Program-made: the position numbers and the translations under genes
Notes under the pieces: model-generated
Seen by the model: the letters and a program-made list of their open reading frames with translations, nothing else
What the model was told of the DNA's origin: nothing
Database searches by the model: none
Assembly (NCBI RefSeq): GCF_029962835.1
Contig: NC_080577.1
Location: 6,076,001 to 6,140,000 of the forward strand
Origin: Magnolia sinica
Taxonomy: Eukaryota > Streptophyta > Magnoliopsida > Magnoliales > Magnoliaceae
Reading direction: 5' to 3'
DNA length: 64,000 nucleotides
Shown here: piece by piece, positions 32,510 through 45,689 of the stretch
How the letters are laid out: every line of letters begins with the position of its first letter
Position numbering within the stretch: the stretch's first letter is position 1

Positions 32510-33413
32510 TAAGGGGTGGCAATGGGCGGCAAGCAGGCCTTGTAAGGAGTGGATTAGGTGCGGCCTTTACCATGGGGCCCGCCGTGATGTATGTACTCTA
32601 AATCTATGCGGTTCATCTATTTTGGGAGATCATTTTTAGGAAATGAGCCCAAAAGTGAAGAAAATCCAAGTCTCAAGCGGACCATGTTATAAGAAACAAG
32701 TGGTGATGGTAACACCCTACCATCACGGCAAGGTTTCGGTAATGTTTTTTGCCATCGAATCTGTTGATAAGGTTACATGAACTTAGATGGAGTGATAAAA
32801 CAAATATCAGCTTGATTCATAACTTTTGTGGCCCATTAATGGTCAATCACAACTGTTTCCTATGGTATGGTCCACCCTTGAGAATTATATATGCTTTATT
32901 TTTAGGCTCATGACCTAAAATGATCTGGCAAAGTTGAGGGGACAGAGTGTATATAAAATACATGCATCAAGATGGACCCGACAGTAAGGGCCGCACCGTT
33001 TTGGGTGAGGCCAGGGCTGCACCTAATCCGGAATCTAGTCTCGGCATCCTAACCAGGTCATGCTTAGGCCGGTGATAAATGGCATAAGTAGGTCTAATCA
33101 TCAAGTGGGCCATCATTATAGAAAAGAATGAACCGTGTAAAGGCACCCACTGACGGCTCTTATTCTTTGACAAGTGTAATTTAAATACACTTCTTGGATC
33201 GGACCGGAACTATTTATATGCTCGGCTAACTAATGGTAGATGAACTATTAAAATAAATAAATAAAATCTTATATATGAGTACTTCAAACCTTTGATCATC
33301 TAAATCTGTTCCTAACTAGGCCAACCTGGCTCGCTTGGCCAACCAGGTCAAGGGCCTAAACTAAGGTTGAGCTAGGCCCAACCCAGCCCTAGTCCAACCC
33401 ATTGCCACTCCTA
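32510..33413. mobile_element. hAT-type miniature element with a nested insertion
   Basis: Ends TAAGGGGTGGCAATGGGC and, reverse-complemented from the right, TAGGAGTGGCAATGGGTT. Between them lie GGCC/CCAACC-rich subterminal stretches (GCTAGGCCCAACCCAGCCC). No matching 8-bp flank was found, so the class rests on the end sequence only. A fold-back element is nested at 32573-32982. Confidence 0.55.
32573..32982. mobile_element. Fold-back miniature element nested in the hAT-type element
   Basis: Left arm TGGGGCCCGCCGTGATGTAT, right arm ACATGCATCAAGATGGACCC, with central CAAATATCAGCTTGATTC. Outside it the surrounding element resumes with GGGCCGCACC, echoing TGCGGCC on the left. Confidence 0.75.
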
Positions 33414-36400
33414 AATTTATACACAGATGAAATTTTGAGTCGGATTCCACTACGATTGGTTCATAAAGAGAGCAGACTGAGTTGGAAGGTAAGTGCATGA
33501 TTTTGAGACTCGGCTGAGTCAACTCAGATTCGGTAGTACCCGAGCTGGTTTGATATCATGAGATCTTCTACCCCACCCCCAACTCAATCCTGAGTTTCAC
33601 CTTCTAAGGGTGACCGAGTTGATCCAAGGCACCTGGTTTTTTAAGTATGCCCGTGTATCAGTTTAGCCAGAAATTAGAGGACCCAACCCGCCCCACGACA
33701 TCCCTCAATAGGCCTTGCACCCCTAGTATTAGGCTTAGACTCTGGCCATTCCTTAATGTAAAGCAGGATCAACCTGCATTGTTGCAGTCCCTGTATCAGG
33801 CCTTTGGGCCAATCCATGGGCCTAAAATCACGCTGGAGTGAGCCCAGGTTGGAACCCACCTGGCCCAGCTCTCTAAGGGGCCTGAAATTAACAAGAGATT
33901 ATCCACTACCTTTTTTTTTTTTTTTTGGGTTTATGTTCCTCCCATGAGAATCAGTTGGGCCCACCAACAACTGTTGGAATGGAGGTCTGGACATGGCCCT
34001 GAGATCACTAGGATAGGATGATCAAACTTACATTTTGCACCGTTCACTTTAAGGCCTCTAGTTTTGTGCATCAAACATGGTTTATCGTGATTTTAGGGTC
34101 ATGTCCAATCCATGACGGATCCCATTCAAAGGTCCACATGATCATGGGTTGTTAGATGCGCATACTGAAAAATGGCACTTCAAACGTGATTTTGTTTTTG
34201 GAAGACGAGAATTCTTATTTCCTTCAATAGGGTACGCACCCACACACCAAGCCAAGAACCAAAAATCAAAAAGAAAAAGAAAACCTGTCTCCGAAATGAT
34301 ACAAACAGACGGGATGGGACATTAACAAGCTTTGCAATAAGCGCTTTTCAGGAATCTTAGATTCCAGGTGAAGAGTTATTATTTTACTTTTCTTTGGGAG
34401 AATGAGCACATACTTCCAAAGCTACTAAATATTTGACCTTTTTGAGATCCACCCTGATGTGCATGTTAGATTGAAACCGTGCATCTAGTATGGCTCTTAA
34501 TGTTTTCTAACGATCATCTTAATCTACTATTAAATTTGAGAGAGGGCAAAGAATAGAAAACGGAATAAAACTAGGTTTGTTCTCTCTTTGGAGATGCACG
34601 TAGTTAACCAAAAATGTGTGGGCTTGTGAGTTGTAGATTACTCAAAGGATTGTAGAGCTGAGCATGTCCTAGTTACTATTTTTAGTACCAGTTTTGCTTC
34701 ACGCAGGCACAACAGTCGATAGCATAAATCGGAACACATGCGATTTGCCAAACCTGTTTACCTAAGAGAAATGGTAAAGATAAAGAAAAATATCCCAATC
34801 GGTCTAAATTTTTTGGCGTGATAGGATTTGAAAAATTAGCAAGTTCCGGAATATACATTTGAACTTATTAAATAAGCAGGGGGTTGGAGAAAGAATGAGT
34901 GTTATGACTAATTATAAATAAAGTTAAACAAAGTAGTAAATGTACCATATGAGCTGATCAGCAACGAAGATGCGTAAGAGGAAAGAAGAGATTTGACATT
35001 GATCATCGTAAAAAAGATTGTTAGATATCTTTAACCTCAATCCTACTGTGCAAGATTTAAATTATTATATTGGTTGGATGATGCCTTTGAACGAATTGAA
35101 TTAACTTGTATATGAGATAGGTTTTGGATGAATAGCTTGGATTGACTAAATTGAGTTTGATGGGTTTGATCGGCTAGGTGGGCTAGATTGGTTGGGTATG
35201 ATGGATTCTACAAGATGGACTATGTTTGAAGAGTTTTATTGAGAAAGATGGCTTAGGCCAAATGGTCTAGGCTTTGAAAGGGTGGCTAGGTTATAGGGGA
35301 GAGATATCTCTCCTCTCCTCTTGGCTAGTTGGTGTAGGAATGAAATGGTGAATGCATATTTTTAGGTGGATGTTGTGTCATGGTAGTGATTTGGGTGAAG
35401 TTTGTGAGCAAATAGAGGCTTGAAGGAATGTTATTAGTTAAGGGAATGGGAGCACCATGTGACAACTTCTCTTTAGCTAGGGGGCTTGATATGGAGCATA
35501 AAAAACGTGAAAATTTAATAGTAAAATGGTCTTTCTGACCGAGTTATATAATTAAGATGGGGGTAGAATTCTCTTTCCTCTCATATGCTGCACTTTGATT
35601 CCATACGGCAGGCAGCTCATAACAAGTTGCTCGCAGCACACCATGTTCCGCCCATCTCATAAATTACTCTCAAATTTCACACTCAAAGATCACCTCGAAT
35701 TGCAGAACCATTCACATGGCGAGTGGCATGTCATGTGCCGGATGTGCCCTGCTATGTGGATTGACTTCAAATTTCATGGGGAGTCGTAGTGGGTTTTATA
35801 GATGCTTCTGATATTTTTAATTTAGACAAGAAATGGGTCCCCAGGGCATGAGATTGGATTTTTGGCTCAAATTTGGTTGAATTTAACTTAACATTTATCT
35901 TAGTTTTTAACATAAACTTAGAAGTTAGCTTAAGCTTAGGACTTAATTTGGAATTGGGCTTACTTTTGAGTCTAGTTTAAATATAAAACTTGACTTAATT
36001 TGCGAGGAAATTATAAATCTCACATAATCTAGATCCTGCTGCAACTAATCATCCAAGAGTTAGATGGTGATATGAATTTAACTAACTTTATAATAATTAG
36101 AACAACTAAAAATATTAAGTAAAACTTTTATTATAAATTAAAAACACACACAAAAAAAAAAAATATCATTAAAGAATTCCAATTTTAAAAAAAGAAAAGA
36201 AAAGAAAAAGAAAAGTACGACTAAAAAAATTCAAGTGATAAAACTATTATGAGTTTAAATCATAAAAGAATTCGAATACGAGAAAACAGAGAAGTATGAT
36301 ATAAGTGGTGTGAGCATACATCCCACTATAGTAGGACCATAACTCCAACGCAATGCATGTGAGTGGTGTGGTCCACAAGAATGGCATGCGTTCTGACGTT

Positions 36401-37740
36401 CCTTCATCGTGGCAGGTGGCACCTAATGTTCATATTTCGTCCGAAAGTTTCTGTAGTAGTCGTCTTCCTCCCCAACGTCTCTCATTGTTTCATTTGGTGT
36501 GGGCCACCTGAGTTATGATCAGACTAGATTTTTTGCGATATATGGTGAGGCGCATCTAATTGGATGGGTTGGATGGAACTTGAGCATCATGGAGGGGCCC
36601 ACTTGGCTCGAACATATATGGTATTTTCCATGCGTCCAACGCATGTGAACATTCCTCCTTCAGGCTGCTGTTCCCGCCTTGTCGCCTTCATGGTTGGACG
36701 GTCTGTAATATGCCACGTCGGTTGCAATGCCTTCAAACTATGGACTTTACGGTACTTCCATTTCTCGTGGTCCCCACCGTTGGATCTCGTGGCTCTCAAT
36801 CGTCGACAACGACACGTTGGATTTTTGGGTAATGGCAGCGCCGGTAATTACCTGTCAACGCATGCCCAAATATTACACCTGTACTCCGCTGGTGGCCCCT
36901 CACGCCAGCGTTTTGCCGGGGTCCATTGCTAACATGTGCGTTCCTCATCATTATTAAAAACAATGGTGGCGGTCCATTGCACTTAAATATCAATTAAGAC
37001 CGTCTGTATAGTGGGCCCTTTTGTATAAAAAGAAAAAAAGAAAAAGAGGAAACTTGCAAATCATACTAACCGGATGAAACCATCCATCAAATCTTTTGCC
37101 ATATACGAAATTAAAATGTTCAGTGGACCAAAATTGACCTCCATCAATATAAGATGGTTAAGATAATCAGAACAGTATTATTTTTTTTCCGTTTATACCC
37201 TACCCGCAATGGATATCCGAATTTGGACGGTCTAGATTGATGATCGTGTGTCTAACTGGTACGGGGATGAGTCATCATCACTTAAGATATAGTGGCAAAC
37301 GCATAGTGGTCTGACAAGTCAGGCAGCCTCACGTGAACGTAACACATTACTCTAACAAGAATAGTATCTTGAATCTGCCTACGGGAATTTAAACCCAAGG
37401 CCTTTCAAAATAAAGGCAAGTTTTAGATTCTGGCGAGTGGGGCCATTTTCTGTCATGTAGGCCATTGATCCCACCGTGGATGGACCATTCCTCAAAGTAT
37501 CCCTGAATGGAATATCCTGGCCACCAATCTTGTGATCTTTTTAAGTTGAATTTTGGACCATTGGTACTTTTCTCTCCTTAACCATTCGTTTCATGGGACA
37601 CGAAGTGAAAGATAACGGTTGTCCTATCTATGATATTTTGAGGGGATGGTCCAGTCACAGCTGGATGTGTAGAGCGCAGTATTGTTTAAGGGGTTGCTTG
37701 AATTGGTAGGATTTCAGCTGATAATTGTTGGAGGTAGATA
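33414..37740. other. Intergenic, nothing assigned
   Basis: An A/T-rich stretch with no recognisable gene. Poly(T) at 33909-33926; A-rich low complexity at 36145-36215 and 37025-37050. Palindrome-style words (GGTGTGGGCCACCTGAGTTA, CATGGAGGGGCCCAC) at 36490-36605 mark a fold-back-type fragment. Frames of 60-122 codons at 36564-36993 overlap each other on both strands and show no domain. Confidence 0.45.
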
Positions 37741-37976
37741 GGCATCTTATGGCATTATATATATACACACACACTCACACCCACAAGTTGTTGCAGTATT
37801 AATGAAAAGAATAAAGAAAAAATGAAAAGAATAAAGAAAAAACAGAGTTGTGAAATAAACAAACTCTCTCTTGAATGGGTGTGATCATCTCAAGAGGACC
37901 ATTGGAACCCTTCTTCCAGATTTTCCAGCATGATCATGGTAGATGACCATATGTGGTTAGCCCAATTCATTACAAT

Positions 37977-37978
<2 letters not shown>

Positions 37979-38039
<61 letters not shown>
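37979..38039. repeat. (TG)n-(TA)n compound microsatellite
   Basis: About 20 TG units followed by about 10 TA units. An imperfect tandem of AATGAAAAGAATAAAGAAAA lies nearby at about 37801-37842. The rest of 37740-39830 shows only repeat fragments and unassigned sequence. Confidence 0.9.
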
Positions 38040-40047
38040 CAGGCAATAGAGTGCCGCAATCAGGGCCTTAAAACAAATGTCACGCGAGAAAGTCCAGAGG
38101 CCGGGCAGCACATGATTGCATGTCACATGTGGACCTATTGGCCAGTGGAGAGCAGATTGCTTGTGAACCCAGGCACAGAGATATCTCTCTGCCAGGAGCT
38201 GTGTGGGGCCCATAGAGATCCACTTTTGAAAGTCTACAACAACACAAGATTCTAAAAATCAAGCAGATCTAAAGCTTAGGTGAGCCATATCACACGAAAT
38301 GTGGGGATGGAACGCCTTGCGGTGACATTAAGTTTAGTATCAGGATGAAATTTGTTCCTACAGTTTATGTGAGTGGTAATCATGGTCGAAGGTTTCATGG
38401 TGGCACTGGCGCAGAACAGGAGGGGTAGCTTGTGATTGCTACCTTACCAGAGGGTTGTGCTTTCTACCACATTATTGGTTTCCCATCTTACAATCTGTAC
38501 AGGTATTTTGGTTAACTTTTGAATGTAAGAATTCTATATGATGGGCCTCATTGATTAATTGTTTGGATTTCTCTAAGAGTTGGATAACATGATTGGGTGT
38601 ACTAGTGGACCCCACTCAATTGTGATTGGTCAAAAATAGCCTAAGATGAGGGGTTTCAATGGGTTACAAACTCTTGTCTAAAGGTGTAAGGTGTGGAAGA
38701 CTCGGTGTACAGAGATGTGTTACAACAGGCCCTTAGAAGCATTTTTAGCAAAATAAAGAGCATTTCGGTAATTTATGATCGAGCTGCATGGTTCTCATTT
38801 TTACATGTTAAAAACTTTCAAACTCTACTAGGGCATGATGTGGCATTCACTATTAAATCATGGGTGTGCTATTTGATGATCTCAAAACAAATTGTACAAA
38901 TCATGGGCTCTTATCTAGATGGATCGTAGAGTGATTTGATTTTGTAACTTGCTTATTGGGTGTATTTAATCAGCAATCATAATGAAAATATTAATGATTT
39001 GAATTCATGAGCCAACAAATGTTTGTTAATCGAAAGTTAGGACTGTTAAATAATTTTGAATTTTTAATGATGACCTAACTGTGTTTCCTACAACTTTGGA
39101 TTGTTTGATTGGGTTAATGTAAGCATGTATACTTTCCTGCCAGAACGGTTTCTTACCTTCTCTCCCACTGTCTTGCAAGCTACCTCCTCTTTGTTCTATA
39201 CTTTTTCAAGGAATATTATATATGATCCTTGACCCAAAGAAATTTACACCATCCATCGGTTAGTATTTGTATGCCTATGCCCATCCCTAGCAAGGATCTT
39301 TGGCCTTTTAATGTTCATATATTTCATTTTCTTAATTGACCATTTGTGGACGGCCACTATCCATTTTCTGCAGGCCCCATCATACCAAAGATCTGGATCT
39401 TGGAACCATGGGCCCCAACTGTGTAAACTGAGATCCCAGGCTCGTTTCCAAAACCGACCATGTTGGAGAGTAGTGGTTTATCTATTTATTCACATTGGAG
39501 TCGTTGTTATTGAAACTATCCCCGCATTCTTTTTCATTAAAAAATAAAAAATAAAAAAAAAATTGGAAAGATTGTGATTTACCGCCTCCTGTACTTGTTT
39601 AAATGTGTTACACATGTCTGAGATTAATTCCAATCATTCACAAGCTGCAACGTCAACGTCAAAAAGGGCCCTCCATTGGAGAAAGAAAGATAGGCATGTG
39701 GCATACATTGGTGGGCCACAGTCATGGGCACGTTTTTACGGTAGGTGGATGACCATAGAAGTTTGTGTCTTGCGTCTGTAATATATGATATTATTATGTT
39801 ATGAATCTTGCTTGTCTATTCAATATGCACACATTCAGGCGAATCAATCTGTTGCACAAAGAATTATCCATTGGACTAGTAAGGCTAGTTCGTCATGGAC
39901 GTTCAAGATAAGGGGTTTGGCCCTGGATTTCATAGTGTGGGAAATTTAGCTAGGAAGGAATGCACGCAGGTTTGATGAGAAGAGGGTGTCGACGGAAGCC
40001 ATCATTGGTAAAATATTCGGTTGTGGCTGAGAGAGGCAGGCATGAGG

Positions 40048-40689
40048 TGAGGCAGGGATTAACGTGACTTCCTCAAGATAACTACTCTAAATCCATGAAG
40101 CTTTTCTAACCTCCTCACAGAGACTTTTTGAATTCGCGAAAAAAAAAGCAAGGAAAATGGAAAATAAATTCTATAAATTTATAATTTGATTGATGATTGT
40201 GTAATATCTATGTACCTTACGCCATTAATATAGAAAAAAAAACCTCATATTTCATAATTATCAAAAATAGCAAATTTGTAACTCTAATAAAAATTCTAAT
40301 TATATTAAAACTCTTAAAAAGCCTAATTTCTAAAAATAAAAATTTGAAATAAACTTTTGCTAGAAGATTCTTAGCATAATTACAAGTTATTTTTAAAAAG
40401 GAAGAAAATCTAAAACTCTAAAAATAGAAAAATATTAAAAAATTCAAAATTACTAAAAATAGTAATTTTTTTCTAAAAAATTGTTTTTGAGCTGAAAGCG
40501 CGTGTTTTCTTACGAAATGGACAGATGCGACCCACTGTGTAGGTCTGTTTACCTCGGATGACCCGTTTCAATAAAGAGTGATAGGTTGTGCACCCCGTAA
40601 TAATACCTAGATCAAAAGTTACGGTCAATTTACAATCCACCTTTTGGCCCAACCATACTAGCAACATATCTGTGACACGTTCTACATCA
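40048..40689 (-). mobile_element. Solo LTR, Ty3-type (family A), in LINE
   Basis: Minus-strand LTR of the same lineage as the array at 12460-16280: begins TGATGTAGAACG and ends CCCTGCCTCA. Perfect 5-bp flanks TGAGG (40043-40047 and 40690-40694). Inserted in the LINE. Confidence 0.88.
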
Positions 40690-41292
40690 TGAGGTTGTTG
40701 GTTAAAGTAGGAAGACCCTGTCTAAACGGTAACTATCCAATCCTTGAGATTGGAAGGTATTAAGTGCAAAGACAAAATGAGATTACGGATCATTAAATGG
40801 TCCAGGCCAAAGCTGAATTGGCTCAAACTAAATGTAGATGGCTCTACTAGGGGGAATCTAGGTGAAGGGGGAAGTTATTTTCCCCTTCCACAACTCATAT
40901 AGGCGGGTCACTAACACCACCATGGAAGCACATGCCCTAATAGATGGTTTGGAGATTTGTGGGTTTATGGGGCTATCTAACATTGTTGTAGAAATAGACT
41001 CTCGAATTACAGAGGCGGCTTCCAACCCCTAAGTCGTACCTTCATGGAATATCTGGTATCGATTAGGTGCCATATATTCAGCCCATTCGGCAATCAATTA
41101 ACTTCAAAATTACTCATATCTTGCCTGAAGGAAATGCAGTTGCAGTTGTGGATGCTCTAGCAAGGATGGGTAGTGGTGGATGGCTTAATAAAAGATATCT
41201 TAACAGATTGGAGATCCCTAGTCCGGTGAAGGGTCTTATCACCATAGACAATGCTGGTTTGGGTACAATTAAAAAGTGTTAATTGATGACTC

Positions 41293-41881
41293 TGTTGTAT
41301 TTTAAATTGTTTTAAAATATTTTAATGTTTCAAAATATCCGTTGGGATGGATCATGACTGTGGCCATAGGTGCGCATGTGCCCTACGGATGTGTCTTTTC
41401 ACTGAAAGGTTATATCCCTTCAATTTTTGTCTTGAAAAGTTGTGTCTTTTGAAGCCTAAGGGTCATACCACTTGGGTTTAAACCCAATAGTCATAACCCT
41501 TTGTGAAAGGGTGTCTTCACAAAGTCTATAAATAGACTTTCTCTCATCTGTTTTTTTTTTTTTTTTTTTAAATAATAAGAAAAAGTTTGTTTTATATTAA
41601 AAATACGGTTTAAGTGTTTTCTAGTTCGGGTTAAGACTACAAAGTGGTTCGAGCTTCTGCAGAGTGAGTGCACCGCTGGGACGGGGTCATAGTTGTTGTA
41701 TCCTGGAGGTCGATTGCTCTGGAAACCTATTGCACTTAGGATGCTGTCCAAGGGGAGCAAATTCGATTTCAAGCCGAGTGACTCATGTCATGCCTCGACT
41801 TCTATAAACCGATAAGTTTTCTCTTTTTCTCAATTTAAATTTACTTTATGTAAATAGTTTTTCAAACTCTATATCTCAACA
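41293..41881 (+). mobile_element. Solo LTR, class uncertain, in LINE 3' UTR
   Basis: Begins TGTTGTATTTTAAATTG and ends ATATCTCAACA, so the ends form TGTTG/CAACA. Flanks GACTC and GATTC match at 4 of 5. Contains CTATAAATAGAC (about 41526), a good TATA box, which sets the orientation. The ends are of copia style. A T-run at 41552-41570 is part of it. Confidence 0.65.
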
Positions 41882-42949
41882 GATTCTCTGTAAGCGGTTT
41901 TTTCTCGATACTTGAACTCGCCTTTAAGTTCTCTTTTTTCTTTATAGCTTCTTAGTTATGGGCTCTTTGAGTGAGGTGCGCTCCGGGTATATGATAGGTG
42001 AGGTCGTCATTCATCTTTGTGGCGCCCACCTGAAATGTATTGTTGTTCATATTGATTAATAAATGAATAGTTAAAAAAAAATCAGGCATTTCAGTGCGTG
42101 TAAGACACCTTTCCGACACAAAATACCACTATCCTCCATATATGATTGCATACGTTGTTTTTTTGTTTTTTTTTTTGAAAATTCTTACATTATCTTGACA
42201 AAAAAGGATAATGCTTTGATGATCACATATACTTAACTATGATCATGTGGGTAGATAAGCCCTTATTCACAGACACAAGTTTCAGAAGCGATGGCCCAAC
42301 TTGTCATGCCGCCCCAGGAAACTCATCCAAACCCATTTTTGGGGCACAAAAACATGGCCTATGATTCAAAATTTAAAACCAGTTATTTTGGAATCTACAC
42401 TTCGTCCCAAAATAACCCCCATGGAGTAGACTGAAAACTTGAGTTTGTTTTGTTTTTTTTTTCAGAGAGGTGGAAACACACCACCTGTAACTTTGTAAAA
42501 AAAGGATATACAAACAGGTTCCTTCTGATGGGCACCACAAAAACAACGGGCCTCACCTATCATATAACTCCCACACAGCATTCACGAAAACTGGAGCTTA
42601 AAAACAACAAAAGAAAGGAGAGGCTGCAGTTTCCCAGTGTGGTATATGACCGTGTCTCCTTGAAAGATAACCCTCAACCTTTTGTCTTTTCTCCATGGAG
42701 TATCGACTATGGTGTATTTCTTCTTAACCATGTATTTACATGTAAACAATGAAAATGATAGAATTAACCAAATGAAGAGATTTTGGAGCATGGTTGATCT
42801 ACAATGGAGGCTATCAAATCAATAGATTGGATAAATCAATTATGGGCCCTGGTGTGGTACCAAACAGTTCCATGTCCATGACGAATAGGAAACTCTGGCT
42901 TTAAGAATGGAAAACCATGAAATGGACACAGCTTGAGTTAACCCCAACT

Positions 42950-43060
42950 CAATAGTTTAGTTGGTAGCGCACCGTTCTTATACAGCATTACCCAGGATCG
43001 ATCGACCCTCTTTACTGCATTTAGAGAGCAAGTAGCCCCAACATTCTACCCAAAAAAAGA
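42950..43060 (+). mobile_element. tRNA-like SINE or tRNA relic
   Basis: TAGTTTAGTTGGTAGCGCAC resembles a polymerase III A box, and CCAGGATCGATCGACCC lies at B-box distance and resembles it. A tail with AGTAGCCCCAACATTCTACC and A/G-rich runs follows. The cloverleaf is not convincing as a working tRNA. It is a different family from the SINE at 21142. Confidence 0.5.
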
Positions 43061-43203
43061 AAAAAGAAAAACATTTTGGGCTTACTATATAATATCTCAC
43101 ACTGTTACAACCTCATGTAAAATTAAAAGAAAAGAAAGAAAGAAAAAGAAAGAGCTTTCAAGGGTACTTTTTTACAAGAAGGATATGTCGGCGAATTTCG
43201 GGT

Positions 43204-43209
43204 TTTATT
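43204..43209 (-). promoter_or_regulatory. Candidate poly(A) signal of GLK
   Basis: AATAAA on the minus strand about 40 nt after the GLK stop codon, preceded by an A-rich stretch. Confidence 0.4.
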
Positions 43210-43248
43210 GGTTTTTTTTGGGGCAACCCTTAGATATTGTTAATGTTA

Positions 43249-45641
43249 TCAAGCACAAGATGGTGGTATTTTTGATATTCCTTGCTTTTGTAGTTCCACC
43301 AACACACCCTCCATAGATGGGGGCTTTAGTCCAAGAGGAAGTGGCAGCCATGGCTTTGCTAAAACATCTCCAATAGCTGCATCTACGGTCTCTTTTGACT
43401 GTTCAAATCCCAAAAACAACAGATGTAAATAAAGTTCCATACTATAAACAAGTACATGCTACATTATTTTGTTATAGAGACATATTGTTCACATATAATA
43501 ATGATGTATGTGAGCCTTAGCATACAATGTTTTTTTTTTTTTTTTTAATTTAATTATTTTAATTTTTTTTAACTTTCATCTTAGTCATGCAAAAGGTGGG
43601 CCACAACATAAATATGAACTAGGAGAAAACTGGACCCATTGAATCCCTTGATTTGGAAGGCATAGCCCACCTAATGAATGGACCATCCCACTTTTCTCCT
43701 ATAAAAATTTTCATGGTATGTCCCACCGTGTGCACGTTTAGGATACTCTTTAGAATGACACATTGGTATGAAAGCAAGCATTGTATGTGGAAGTTCATGT
43801 ATACACAAATGTTTGTCTCTGTCGTGGTCTTAAAAGAAATTAAAATAACTTGACACAGCAATGGTTGTTGAATGATGGCCAGGTGCACCTTTCTATAACC
43901 TAAGCTATTGCAATGAAAGAACTCTTAATTTGATGGTCCTTCCACCTCCACCTCCATCATCAAATTATATTAGCCATCTAGATCACCACATAACATTGGA
44001 CGGCTGCAAAACAAATCCTTTATTTGCTACCTAATATTTATACACATTCATTTAGAATTCATCTTGTTACTATGCCTTGCATATTGCTCTATGCATATTT
44101 TGATGCTGATTGAGCTGGTAATCCTTATATATCATAGACACTATGAGTGGTTATTGTGTTTTCTGGACCAAATCTTGTTTCTTGAACTTAGAAGAAACAT
44201 GCTATTGTTGTATGTTTGAGTGCCAGAACAAAAGATGAAGCTCTTGCTAATGTTGTTGCTGAAATTTGTTGGCTTCACTTGTAAGACTCTTATCAGGTGG
44301 GCCACTTATGATCATCAATTTAGATCTAATCATTAAATTATTTAGATTGAGAGATTCAATGGGCCCCACTACAGTTATAATCATTGCAAATAGGTTTGAG
44401 GCAGGATGCTTGAACCGGTGTCCCTATACACGGTTATTAAGCCGGATATAGAAATTTACGGTATGAAGACCATAGAAGAGAGAAGTATGATGGGTAAGCT
44501 TCTCTGTCCCTCTTTTCTGTAAATAAATGTCTTGATTCCCTCGCTAATATAATAGAGAAAACCTTAGTCCCATTGAAGGTTCTTCTAGAGGTGTGAAGTG
44601 AGGAAAATTAAAATTTTCATCGACGATATTGAGGCATCAGGAATGTCTTCTAAATCAAGTTGCTTTTGAGATTAAAGCTTTGAATCTTCATTATTGATGC
44701 ATAAATGATATCCATCAATTCCACAATAAAGATATAACATCACTTGCTCCTTTGTGACCTAAGAGTGTTTCTAAAACTTTCATCAACAGTGTAGTGTGAC
44801 AATTTGAGTGCGACAAACATATTTGAAGGAGCTTTGATCAAATCTGAATGTTGCTTCATACACAAACAAACCATTTTTAATCTGACTCACGACGTTCTTA
44901 TGCAGTCACACATGATCAATTCAAAGGATTTGATGTGTCTCAGTTTTGGCGGACGCAGATGTGCTTGCGGGAGGGTATTGAAATTCAAATTTCTAGGGTA
45001 TTTGTATACTGTTTTAATGGACAATTAAACAGCCATCTTGTAACTGATTTAAGATATTAACAGATGGCCTTGCCAATCTATGGTAATGGTGAGTAGGGGT
45101 GTACACGTTCCGAGCTAGCTTGATTGGCTCACTTGACTCGACTCGAAAAAGCTTGACTCGACTCGGATCGAAGCTGAGTTCGAGCCAAGTCGAGCTTTAT
45201 TTTTGGAGCTTGAAAATGAGTTCGAGCTTACCGCAGCTCGACTCGACTTGGATCAAATCCAACTCGAACTCGTCTCGACTCGGTTTGACTCGGCTCGACC
45301 TGGTACAAGGCACATATACCCTTTTTAAAAAAAAAAAAAAACCCTATTACCCTTTATTCATTTTCCCTTACCCGCACGGATGCCCGCCCCCTAAACCCTA
45401 ACCCATCTTCTCTCTCTCTCTCTCTCTCTCTCCGTTCCTTTCCTACCATCTGGACCAATCTCGTGCACCCCTCTCTCTCTACATTCGCCAGTGTAAAAAA
45501 AAATAAAATCAGAGAGAGAGAGCGAGAGATGAACGGAGAATTGTAGGAGCAGCGATGAAAAGTGTCTCTTCAACACCTGGTGATTACATCCACTTCAACT
45601 CCCAAGTTCCTCTCCACAAGATCTCCATACACACACACACA

Positions 45642-45689
<48 letters not shown>

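Larger units (their letters stand above)
39840..42079 (+). mobile_element. LINE (L1-type) 3' part with RNase H, twice interrupted
   Basis: Before the first insert the plus strand shows LALDFIVWEI and RRFDEKRVSTEAIIGKIF, typical of the zinc-knuckle/linker of plant L1 ORF2. After 40690 it shows KWSRPKLNWLKLNVDGSTRG (start of the RNase H fold, with the D of the catalytic NVDGS) and FKITHILPEGNAVAVVDALA (the conserved EGN...ADALA end). A 3' UTR follows (GTGAGGTGCGCTCCGGGTAT, GGCGCCCACCTGAAATG), ending in an A-run at about 42071-42079. Stops and frame changes make it dead. Solo LTRs sit at 40048-40689 and 41293-41881. A weak flank match (TCAGGC at about 39834 and 42081) hints that the 5' truncation point is near 39840. 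Confidence 0.72.

Noticed and set aside
36564-36993. A cluster of overlapping frames on both strands suggesting a small gene
   Set aside because: No domain, no splice-consistent neighbours, and fold-back-type repeat words at the border. G/C content alone explains the open frames.
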